Shown here: positions 51,706-59,483 of the stretch, in pieces | Layout: each line of letters opens with the position of its first letter | How positions within the stretch are numbered: the stretch's first letter is position 1 | NCBI GenBank assembly: GCA_965201115.1 | Contig: OZ241745.1 | Span: forward strand, 744,001-808,000 | Origin: JANQOH01 sp965201115 | GTDB taxonomy: Bacteria > Pseudomonadota > Alphaproteobacteria > UBA7887 | Length of the DNA: 64,000 nucleotides | Direction: 5' to 3' | Translations under genes and position numbers: made by a program | Notes under the pieces: model-generated | What the model was told of the DNA's origin: nothing | Database searches by the model: none | The model's input: only the letters and a program-made list of their open reading frames with translations

Positions 51706-52598
51706 GACTGTCTCCGTTCGTCCGGCGCGGCGGCCGGCTCCGGGGTTCGGACGGCGCAGCGCGCCGCGTAGCGGAAGTACGCCTCGCGCGCGCGGGCGAA
51801 GATCGGGCCGGGCTGGAAATCGCGGTCGGCGACGCGCGTAACCGGCAACACCTTGCCCAAATTGCCGGTCGAGAACACTTCGTCGGCGCCGAGAACGTCC
51901 GGCCATGAGACGCGCGTCTCGCGCACTTCGACGCCCTCGCCGCGCAGCAGCGCCATGATGCGCCGCCGCGTCACGCCGTCGAGGAACGTTCCGTTCGGCG
52001 CGGGGGTTACGGCGGCGCCGTCCTTGCCGAGCCACAGGTTCGACGTGCCGAACTCGACGACACTGCCGTCGCCGTCGCGCATGACGGCATTGTCGAACCC
52101 GCGCGCGGCGGCGTCCTTCAGCGCCAGCGCGGTGTTCGGGTAGTGGCACGACGCCTTGGCCTGCGTCGGTGCCATGTCGGGCCGCGGGCGGCGGAACGGC
52201 GACAGGCACACGGCCAGCCCCGTCGGGGCGGGCATGGGCGATTCGAACAGGGTCAACGCGAAGCGCGCCCGCCCCTCGGGCACCAGAAACCCGTCTTCCG
52301 CCCATAACGCGGGGCGAATATAGAGCTCCGCATCGGGCGGGAAGCGCAGGACCCCTTCCGCCGCGAGATCGCACAGCGCGGTCTCGGTCAGGTCGGTCTC
52401 CAGCCCGAGGGCGGCGGCCGAGCGCAGCAACCGCGCCATGTGCATATCGACGTCGGGCGCCTGCCGGGCGAACGACCGCGCGCCGTCGAACACGGTCGTG
52501 CCGTGCATGAACGACTGCGTGAGCGCGCCTTGCAGCAGCGGCGCCCCCTCGCGCCATTCGCCGTCGACATATGTGCAAGCGCGCATGAGCGGCAGCAT
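51702..52598 (-). CDS. PLP class IV aminotransferase (branched-chain/D-amino-acid type)
   Basis: From ATG 52598 the protein is 298 residues (MLPLMRACTYVDGEWREGAP). It has LTQSFMHGTTVFDGARSF, the PLP lysine in TQAKASCHYPNTALALKDA and the phosphate-binding FLDGVTRRRIMALLRG. It converts branched-chain or D-amino acids to keto acids. ATG 52586 (MRACTYV) is an alternative start. It is upstream of and coupled to the enolase-superfamily gene. Confidence 0.85.
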   Translation of the reverse strand: MLPLMRACTYVDGEWREGAPLLQGALTQSFMHGTTVFDGARSFARQAPDVDMHMARLLRSAAALGLETDLTETALCDLAAEGVLRFPPDAELYIRPALWAEDGFLVPEGRARFALTLFESPMPAPTGLAVCLSPFRRPRPDMAPTQAKASCHYPNTALALKDAAARGFDNAVMRDGDGSVVEFGTSNLWLGKDGAAVTPAPNGTFLDGVTRRRIMALLRGEGVEVRETRVSWPDVLGADEVFSTGNLGKVLPVTRVADRDFQPGPIFARAREAYFRYAARCAVRTPEPAAAPDERRQS

Positions 52599-52723
52599 AG
52601 CGGCGTTCGCGCGCCGCCGCAACCGCCTCCTGCGGCGTTCGCGAGCGCGCCGCGCGGGCCGGAGTCGACCGCCGCCGGGGGCGCGTGTATCGTGACGAGC
52701 CCCGCCCGCCGCACGCGCCCGTC

Positions 52724-53395
52724 ATGCCTCGTTCCCCGCGTCCGCGCGACGCCGCCACGCTGATACTGGTCCGCCGCCCGGAGAAGGGCGGGGCGGCGCG
52801 CGTCCTGTTGGGGCAGCGCCACGGCGGCCATGCGTTCATGCCCAACCGCTATGTGTTTCCCGGCGGGCGGGTCGATCCCGGCGATCATCGCGTGGCCGCG
52901 GCGACGCCGTTGCGCGGCGATGTGCGCGAGCGCCTCGAGCGCGCGGCGACGCCGGCGCGCGCCCGCGCGCTTGCGGTGGCCGCGATTCGCGAAACTTTCG
53001 AGGAAACCGGGCTGATGGTGGCGGCGCCGTCGGCGGAGGCGCCGGCGCCGCGCGGCCCGTGGCCCGCGTTTGCGGAACGCGGCTTGGGGCCGGCGCTCGG
53101 CGCGCTCGACTATCTCTACCGCGCCGTGACGCCGCCGGGCCGCCCGCGGCGCTTCAACGCGCGTTTCTTTCTCGCCGGCGCCGAGCATGCGCGCGGCGAG
53201 CTGAACGGCGGCGGCGAACTGCTCGACCTGCGCTGGGTCGGGCTCGACGAAGCGCTGGGCCTGCCGCTGCCCAACGTCACGCAGCTGGTGCTGAAACTCC
53301 TGGCGGCGCACGTCGCCGATCCGCCGCCGCCGGGGCCGCGCGCCGTGCCGCGCTTTCGCAGCGTGCGCGGCCGCTTCGTTTTCGACAGCGAATAG
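52724..53395 (+). CDS. NUDIX hydrolase
   Basis: The 223-residue protein has RYVFPGGRVDPGDHR and the Nudix box core AAIRETFEETGLMVAA (RExxEExG), with an insertion of basic residues between the glycine and the helix. It belongs to the Nudt7/8-19-like group that cleaves coenzyme A or related diphosphates. It is followed 34 bp later by the PRTase gene. Confidence 0.85.
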   Translation: MPRSPRPRDAATLILVRRPEKGGAARVLLGQRHGGHAFMPNRYVFPGGRVDPGDHRVAAATPLRGDVRERLERAATPARARALAVAAIRETFEETGLMVAAPSAEAPAPRGPWPAFAERGLGPALGALDYLYRAVTPPGRPRRFNARFFLAGAEHARGELNGGGELLDLRWVGLDEALGLPLPNVTQLVLKLLAAHVADPPPPGPRAVPRFRSVRGRFVFDSE

Positions 53396-53429
53396 GGCGG
53401 CCCCCGTGCAGCCTGGATGCGCCGTGAAA

Positions 53430-53873
53430 ATGCGCGAAATCGACATATCATGGGCCGAAATCGTCGAGGCGAGCGAGCGGCTGGCCACGCTGGTCGCCCG
53501 CCGCAATGTGCGGTACGACGCCATCCTGGCGATCTCGCGCGGCGGCCTGTTCCCGTCCGGCGTGCTGTCCTACACACTCGGCATCAAGGATGTCGCGGCG
53601 GTCGCGGTGGAGCGCTACGAAAGGCGCGCGCCGGCCGCCGTGCATGTGATCCGCCAGCCCGACTGGGGCTCGTTCGAGGGCAAGTCGGTGCTGATCGTCG
53701 ACGAGATGGTGGACGAGGGAGTCACCATCGACCGTGTCCGCCGATGCCTCCCCGACGCCGCCGCGCGGCGCTCCACCGCCGTCCTCTATTGCATGAACGG
53801 GGCGCCGGCCCCCGACTATTTCGTTCACGCGGTTCCCGCCGGCGTCTGGCTCAACTTCCCCTGGGGGGAATGA
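53430..53873 (+). CDS. Type I phosphoribosyltransferase (xanthine/hypoxanthine-like)
   Basis: The 147-residue protein MREIDISWAEIVEASERLAT has YDAILAISRGGLFPSGVLSY and the PRPP loop VLIVDEMVDEGVTID, then NFPWGE at the end, which resembles the WVVFPWE close of xanthine PRTases. It salvages a purine base or acts in a related role. GTG 53424 is a possible earlier start. Confidence 0.8.
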   Translation: MREIDISWAEIVEASERLATLVARRNVRYDAILAISRGGLFPSGVLSYTLGIKDVAAVAVERYERRAPAAVHVIRQPDWGSFEGKSVLIVDEMVDEGVTIDRVRRCLPDAAARRSTAVLYCMNGAPAPDYFVHAVPAGVWLNFPWGE

Positions 53874-53913
53874 ACGGCGCGGCGGCGCCCCGCCGACCGC
53901 GCGGGAGGAAAGC

Positions 53914-54999
53914 ATGAAACTGTCGTACTTCATGATGCCTGTCCACGAGAGGGACAAGGACTACGGCGCCGCGCTGGCCGAGGACACCGAGGCGATCGAA
54001 CTGGCCGACCGCCTGGGCTTCGAGGAGGCGTGGGTCGGCGAGCATCACTGCTCGTCGGTGGAGCCGATTACGTCGCCGCTTCTTTTCATGGCGAACCTCA
54101 TCGCGCGCACGCGGCGCATCAAGCTGGCCACCGGCGTGATCTGCATGCCGCAATACCACCCCGCGCTGATCGCCGGGCACGCGGCGATGTTCGATCATCT
54201 CTCCGGCGGCCGCTTCGTCATGGGCATCGGCCCCGGCGGCCTGCCTCCCGATTTCGAACTGTTCGACGTCGCCGGCAAGGACCGTTCGGAGATGATGGTG
54301 GAGTCCATCGACACGATACTGGAGATATGGCGCTCCGGCCCGCCCTGGGACATCCGCGGGAAATACTGGACGACCGCGGTCAGGGACTGGGCGCACGACG
54401 ATATCGGCCTCGGCCGCATGGTCAAGCCGCTTCAGACGCCGCACCCGCCCATCGCCGTCTCCGCCATGAGCCCGTATTCCGGAACGATGCGGCTGGCGGC
54501 GGAGCGCGGCTGGGCGGCGATCTCGGCCAATTTCGTCGCGCCGTGGACCGTGAAGACGCACTGGGACGTGTATGCCGGGGAGTGCGAGAAGCAGGGCCGC
54601 GCGCCCGACCCCGCGCAGTGGCGCGTCGCGCGCAGCGTCTTCGTCGCCGACAGCGACGCCGAGGCGGAGGAGTTCGTCATGCGTCCGGGCGGCAGTTTCG
54701 ACTGGTATTACGACTATCTCTTCCGCATTTTCGACCGCGCCGGCATGCGCGCCCTGGCGGCGCTCGCCCCCGGCGCCGATACCGATTCGCTGACGCACCG
54801 CGACTTGGTCGACGCCTTGGTCATCCGCGGATCGCCCGCGCGCGTGACCGAGCGCCTGCTCGCCTTCCGCGAGGACGTCGGCCCCTTCGGCCACTTGGCC
54901 ATGACCGCGCACGACTGGACCGACAAGCGCGCCCTGACCCGCTCCATGGAACTGATGGCCGCCGAGGTCCTCCCCGCCCTCACCCGCGCCGCGGGGTAG
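53914..54999 (+). CDS. LLM-class flavin-dependent monooxygenase
   Basis: The 361-residue protein starts MKLSYFMMPVHERDKDYGAA with a GGAGG site 9 bp upstream. It has EEAWVGEHHCSSVEPITSPL, GVICMPQYHPALIAGHAAM and GRFVMGIGPGGLPPDFELF, the bacterial luciferase/alkane monooxygenase pattern with the EHH active-site segment. It uses reduced flavin and oxygen. The flavin reductase partner is not next to it. Confidence 0.85.
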   Translation: MKLSYFMMPVHERDKDYGAALAEDTEAIELADRLGFEEAWVGEHHCSSVEPITSPLLFMANLIARTRRIKLATGVICMPQYHPALIAGHAAMFDHLSGGRFVMGIGPGGLPPDFELFDVAGKDRSEMMVESIDTILEIWRSGPPWDIRGKYWTTAVRDWAHDDIGLGRMVKPLQTPHPPIAVSAMSPYSGTMRLAAERGWAAISANFVAPWTVKTHWDVYAGECEKQGRAPDPAQWRVARSVFVADSDAEAEEFVMRPGGSFDWYYDYLFRIFDRAGMRALAALAPGADTDSLTHRDLVDALVIRGSPARVTERLLAFREDVGPFGHLAMTAHDWTDKRALTRSMELMAAEVLPALTRAAG

Positions 55000-55084
55000 G
55001 GGCATGACGAAACGAACGCGTCCGGCGCCCGCGCCGCGCAAGCTCGTCGGCGCCCGCGAATTCCTAGCCTCCGGGGAAGGTACG

Positions 55085-56092
55085 ATGACCGTGTGTCCGA
55101 TAGGAGCGCGGATCGAAGCGCTGCGCGCGAAACGCAAACTGTCGAGGGAAGACCTGGCGCGGCGGCTGGGCTTCGGCGATGCCCGCGCTGTCGCCGCCAT
55201 CGAATCCGGCGCGCAAAGCGTAACCGCCGGGGAGCTGGTTCTCGTTGCGAACAAGCTCGGCGCGACGCTGGAATACTTCACGGATCCGTTTCTGTTGGCC
55301 GGAGAAGGCGAGTTTTCCTGGCTGCACGACGGGGCTTCGGCCCGCACCATCGCCGCGTTCCAGGGCCGCGCCGAACGCTGGGTCGCGGCGTACCGCGCCT
55401 TGGCGCCCCGGCGCCCGCGTCCGGCGCCGTCGTTTCGCGGGGCGGCCGCCCTTCGCGGCGGACTGGACCGCAAAACCGCGGCGCGCGCCGGCAAGCGATT
55501 CGTCGCGGAGTTCGATCTCGACACGGCGTCTGTCGACCGGATGGTCGACGTCATGCAACGGAAGCTGGGCATTCTCGTTCTGGCCGTGGATATGCCGGCG
55601 CGCATTCTCGCCGGTGCCTGCCGCCTGCCCGGACTCGACGCGGTACTTGTCGCGCGCAACGAGCGTGCCGACAGGTTGCGCTTCTATTTGGGCTACGAGC
55701 TCTTTCATGTACTCACGTGGGAGGCGGCGGCGCCGAAACCCGCGGAACGCGCGTGCGGGCGGGGCGGCGCCCCGGCTTCGCGGTTTGCGAATATCTTCGC
55801 GGCCGCGTTTGCGGCCCCGGCGGGCGCCCGTGAAACGCCTTGCCATCGCGCGCCGCCGGCGGAGGGCCGGTCGAACGTTCGAACGCCCGCGCCGCTTCGG
55901 GGCGCAAGGCCGCGCGGCGAGTCGAAAACCGCCCCCGCGCCGTTCTCGAAGCCCTTCGTGGAAACGATAGGCCGCGCCATATGCGAAGGCTGCCTGTCTG
56001 TCCGGCGCGCGGCGCGGCTAATGGAAACGCCCGTGGACGACTTGGCGGAACTGTTTGCCGCGCACGGGGTCGAATACGCCTTCGGAACATAA
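55085..56092 (+). CDS. Xre-family regulator with a degenerate ImmA/IrrE-like domain
   Basis: From ATG 55085 (GGGGAAGG site upstream) the protein is 335 residues: helix-turn-helix at ~7-60 (SREDLARRLGFGDARAVAAI), a proline/arginine-rich linker, and an ImmA/IrrE-like C-terminal domain. The zinc HExxH motif reads YELFH here, so the first His is Tyr, and the downstream glutamate ligand is not evident. It may therefore lack peptidase activity. An earlier start at 55004 is possible. The stop lies 1 bp before the PIN gene, forming an apparent antitoxin-toxin unit. Confidence 0.75.
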   Translation: MTVCPIGARIEALRAKRKLSREDLARRLGFGDARAVAAIESGAQSVTAGELVLVANKLGATLEYFTDPFLLAGEGEFSWLHDGASARTIAAFQGRAERWVAAYRALAPRRPRPAPSFRGAAALRGGLDRKTAARAGKRFVAEFDLDTASVDRMVDVMQRKLGILVLAVDMPARILAGACRLPGLDAVLVARNERADRLRFYLGYELFHVLTWEAAAPKPAERACGRGGAPASRFANIFAAAFAAPAGARETPCHRAPPAEGRSNVRTPAPLRGARPRGESKTAPAPFSKPFVETIGRAICEGCLSVRRAARLMETPVDDLAELFAAHGVEYAFGT

Positions 56093-56093
56093 T

Positions 56094-56600
56094 ATGGCGC
56101 GCCATCGCGGACCCGTACTCGTCGATACCAACGTCATTCTGGAGTCGTATCGAGTGAGCGCTTGGCGGGCGCTTGTCGGCGGCTATCGAACGGAAACGGT
56201 CGAGGATTGCGTGATCGAAACGCAGACGGGCCTCCAGTCCCGCCGCCCGGAGCGACGCATCGATGAGCGCGAACTGCGCGAGTCGCTGGCGGCGGTTCAC
56301 GGTGTCGCCGATATCCAACGCGCCGAGCTGGCGCTTCGGACCGATGGCATTGGATTGGACCGCGGAGAGGAGTCGCTATGGGCGCACGCCATGCGCCGGG
56401 ACGACGACTGGATGTTGTGCGGCCCCGACGCCGCCAGCCTGCGGATGGGTGTGCGGCTGGGCTTTCGCGAGCGGCTCGTTTCGTTGCAGCGTCTTCTCGA
56501 AGACGCGGGCTTCCCGTCGTCGGGAACGTTACGCCATCATTACACCGCGCGCTGGCATGAAGAAACGATCGGCCGCCTGATCTTGTCGAAACGGCCCTGA
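56094..56600 (+). CDS. PIN-domain toxin-like protein
   Basis: The 168-residue protein has VLVDTNVILESYRVSAWRAL (first Asp of the PIN site), a middle Glu/Asp-rich segment ESLWAHAMRRDDDWMLCGPD with the third and fourth acids, and the end helix. PIN proteins cleave RNA. It sits immediately after the Xre/ImmA-like gene, the typical antitoxin-first order. Substrate unknown. Confidence 0.7.
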   Translation: MARHRGPVLVDTNVILESYRVSAWRALVGGYRTETVEDCVIETQTGLQSRRPERRIDERELRESLAAVHGVADIQRAELALRTDGIGLDRGEESLWAHAMRRDDDWMLCGPDAASLRMGVRLGFRERLVSLQRLLEDAGFPSSGTLRHHYTARWHEETIGRLILSKRP

Positions 56601-57640
56601 GGGGGTAACGACCGGGCCTGCGCCGACTGCGCCGGACGCTATCGAAGCCCGGATCGCCGCCCCGCCCCGGAGGCCACGGCGCATTTCCCGGGACCGCGCG
56701 CGTCTCGCCCGCACGCCGGCGGCCTGCGGGGCCCGGGACCGCGGCCTTCCAGGCCGCACGTTTCCGCACAGCGCGATGTCGGCGGGGAGTCGCGGTCATC
56801 GCGCCCTGTCCTCCGGCGTTCGCGGCGGTTGCAACGTGCGGGCGAGACGCCCGCGCGCCCGGGAAGTCCGCGCCTTCGGCGCGTTTGCGGGCGTGGCGCC
56901 TGCCGCGCCGGATTAACGTGCGGCGCATTTCCCGGGATCGCGGGCGTCTCGCCCGCACGTCGGCGGCCCGCGGGGCAACCCCGCCGAAGGCGGGGCCCGG
57001 GACCGCGGGCATCCTGCCCGCACGTCTCGATAACCGCGAACGCCGGAGGGCAGGGCGCGAAGATCGCGCCTCCCCGGCAACGCCGCGCCGCGCGGAAACA
57101 TGCGGCCTGGAAGGCCGCGGTCCCGGGCCCCGCCTTCGGCGGGGTTATGCGCGATGCCCGCATGCCGGCCTCGAGGCCGCGGCGCCCGGATCGAGATGCC
57201 CGCGCTTCCCCGCCGACGCCGCGTCGCGCGGAAACGTGCGGGCAGGATGCCCGCGCACCCGGGAAGTCCGCGCCTTCGGCGCGTTTCCGTGCGGCCCGCC
57301 CGCCTGCCGCCCCGGAGGCCGCGGCCCCGGATTAACGCGGCGCATTTCCCGGGTGCGCGGGCGTCTCGCTCGCACGTCGGCGGCCTGCGGGGCAACCCCG
57401 CCGAAGGCGGGGCCCGGGACCGCGGGCATCCTGCCCGCACGTTTCCGCACGGCGCGCTGCTGGCGGGGGGGGGGGGGAGTTGCGGTTATCGCGCCCTGCC
57501 CTCCGGCGTTCGCGGCGGTCGCAACGTGCGGGCGAGACGCTCGCGGTCCCGGGCAGTTCGCGCCTTCGGCGCGCCTGCGGGCAGGGCGCCCGCCTGCCGC
57601 CCCGGAATCCACGGCGCACATTCCGGGAAGCAGGGCGCGC
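56601..57640. repeat. Dense array of palindromic repeats
   Basis: About 1 kb without a gene, packed with hairpins: GCGGCCT-TCC-AGGCCGC (56741), GCGGGC-GTCTC-GCCCGC, GCGGGC-ATCCT-GCCCGC (57003, 57423), GGCCTCGAGGCC (~57170) and CCCGCC-GAA-GGCGGG, with both orientations mixed and repeated CTTC(C/G)GCGCG modules. A run of 13 G lies at 57465-57477. The stems change in a compensated way, so structure is kept where sequence varies. Arrays of the same family are at 17834-18965 and elsewhere. Confidence 0.75.
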
Positions 57641-57989
57641 CCGTGTGTCGATGCATGCCCTATACTTGTCATAAGAAAAACCTATAACAGCAGTGGGGCA
57701 GCCCTCGCGCCTCTCCGGCCGGGTACCCACGAGTAGCTCGATACCCCTTGCCGCACAAGCCGATTTGACACCTTCCTCCGGCAGGACTGCACGCGGCACT
57801 CGACAGGCGCGCTCGTATCGGGGGCCGCGAAAAAACGTCGGTTCGCGCCCCCAGCGGTTTACAGGGTCGGGAAAGCGGTGTACACCAACACTCGGGATCT
57901 TGTGGCGGCCAACTGCTGACGCGTGTGCCGGTAGCAAGCCCGTGGGTTGGCAGCCCCGCTGGCCCTCAACATTGACCGGAGGGTGAGCA
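57641..57989. other. Intergenic gap upstream of the yaaW-like gene
   Basis: No gene is supported. The sequence is less GC-rich than the array, with no repeats, and ends in a ribosome site (GGAGGGTGAGC) before the ATG at 57990. A promoter is probable, but no consensus pair was found. Confidence 0.4.
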
Positions 57990-58836
57990 ATGTCGCTTGA
58001 GTATCGGAACGACGCCGATTTGGAGTTCCTGAAAGAATGTTCCAATGAGCAACTGGACCCGCTTGTCCGCATCTTGACGCGGGACAAGGATGGTGACGTG
58101 CGTCTGCAGGAGGATTTGACGTCCGAAGAACGGTATCGGAGCCATGCCCCCAATCACGGGGAGTATTGGGATTTGGTTGCGGCGGAGCTTCAAACGTTCG
58201 GCGGTAACTCTGTCACCAACGTGATCCGCGGGGGCATCCGTGACTGGGAGCGAATCAAGAAGGGCGTTCTGTACCGCGAAATCTTGTTCGACTGTGTGCG
58301 ACAAGATGAAGGTAAATTATAACAAGGAGTCCCGAATCGAAATGGTGGAAGGACACTTGCTTGCGAAAATCCTTAGCGATTCTGTGGAAAAGATGACACC
58401 GGAGCAATTGCAGGAACTTGCCCGCGAAACAGGTTTGCACACGGCGGACTTCACCCCGCAAGCGGTCGTCGCGGCGCTGCAATTAGCCGTCCGCACAAGC
58501 GGTTTCTTGCCTTACAAGCTGGCGGTAGTCGTAGCGAATGCCGCTGTAAGACCTTTTGTAACCGCCTTGGGTATCGGCGGCCTTTCCCTTGCCGCCAACG
58601 CTGGGCTGACCCGCATCATCGGCATACTCGGTGGACCTGTAGGATGGGCGTTGACAACCATCTGGACAGCATACGATCTCGCGGGACCTGCTTATCGAGT
58701 CACTGTGCCGGCAGCGATCTGGATTGCCTGCCTTCGCCTGCAACATATGCAACCCGATCCAACAACTGTCGAGTCACCGCCTTCGGCGGGGCGCGGAGGG
58801 ACGAGCGAGACGATTGCGCTTCCCGATCTCACGTAG
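57990..58836 (+). pseudogene. yaaW: yaaW/DUF3944-like gene with a frameshift
   Basis: From 57990 the frame reads MSLEYRNDADLEFLKECSNE then FGGNSVTNVIRGG and VLYREILFD, matching YaaW N-terminal regions, but stops at 58322. The continuation is in the +1 frame: VCDKMKVNYNKESRIEMVEG, ILGGPVGWALTTIWTAYDLA, AYRVTVPAAIWIACLR to 58836, the YaaW C-terminal membrane-associated part. The break is in GACTGTGTGCGAC near 58296, and dropping one base restores the frame. It is therefore a pseudogene or a programmed frameshift. GC is lower than the window average. Confidence 0.75.
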
Positions 58837-58844
58837 CGCTCTTC

Positions 58845-59015
58845 TTATCGGAAACGGACGGTGAATCTGGCGTTGCCGCTGAAATCGCGGTTGCCGCGGC
58901 GGGCGGCGGTGTAGTCCGCCGCGCCGCGCAGGACGCAGCGGCCACCGGCCCGATTGAGCGCGCCGCCAAGCCGAGGCTCATACCATGCCGCCTCCGGTTC
59001 CGACTCGAGATCTTT
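58845..59015 (-). pseudogene. Possible autotransporter C-terminal scrap
   Basis: On the minus strand, ending in a TAA at 58845, the frame reads WYEPRLGGALNRAGGRCVLR, then RRGNRDFSGNARFTVRF plus R. The alternating pattern and last aromatic residue resemble the final beta-strands of autotransporter barrels. No start or upstream domain is found. Weak. Confidence 0.25.
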
Positions 59016-59069
59016 GTCCGCTGGCGTCGCGCGCATCGCCCCAACAATCCGCGCTCTACATCCGCCGTG

Positions 59070-59150
59070 GCGAATGCGCGGCCCGTTCCTGCGCGCTTCC
59101 CCGCCAACGCCGCGCCGCGCGGAAACGCGCGGGCGGGGACGCTTGACGCC
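59070..59150. repeat. Palindromic repeat copy at the IS1380 left flank
   Basis: The sequence TTCCCCGCCAACGCCGCGCC and GCGCGGAAACGCGCGGGCGG, ending in GACGCTTGACGC, matches modules of the repeat family. The IS1380 end follows directly. Confidence 0.45.
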
Positions 59151-59247
59151 TAGCCCGCATTTCTCATACGGGTTTGGGGCATCGGGGCTCTGTGTGCGAT
59201 ATAGTGTTGTTGAGTATGCACATATCGCGGCACGGAGGTGTTCCCCG

Positions 59248-59483
59248 ATGCAGACGGAGTGTAGCACGGCGCTGGGCGGTTTTCAACCGGTCGACGGTCG
59301 CGCGGTTGTGGCGGCGTTCGACGGCGGGACGGTGACGTCGGACGCGGGGGCATTGTTGCCTGGCCGGGCGGATGCGGCGGTGGGTCTGGTCGATCGGTTT
59401 GCGGCCTGTTTCACCGATGGGCGTGCGCGTCATCTTGTCGAGCACGATGTTCGGACGCTGGTCATGCAGCGCGTGTTCGGGAT
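59248..59483 (+). pseudogene. IS1380 transposase, 5' part
   Basis: ATG 59248 begins MQTECSTALGGFQPVDGRAV, then FDGGTVTSDAGALL and VRTLVMQRVFG, the N-terminus of IS1380 transposases. It is cut at 59483 by the inserted element; the remaining part resumes at 61369. Not functional as it stands. Confidence 0.85.

Noticed and set aside
56601..57640. Frames encoding repeated ARASRPHV and AGRMPAVPG-type peptides
   Set aside because: These peptides are translations of the palindromic repeats in many frames and both strands; they lack starts with ribosome sites.
57641..57989. Retron or group II intron-like noncoding RNA
   Set aside because: No reverse transcriptase lies nearby and no recognised domain V or msr/msd structure was seen.
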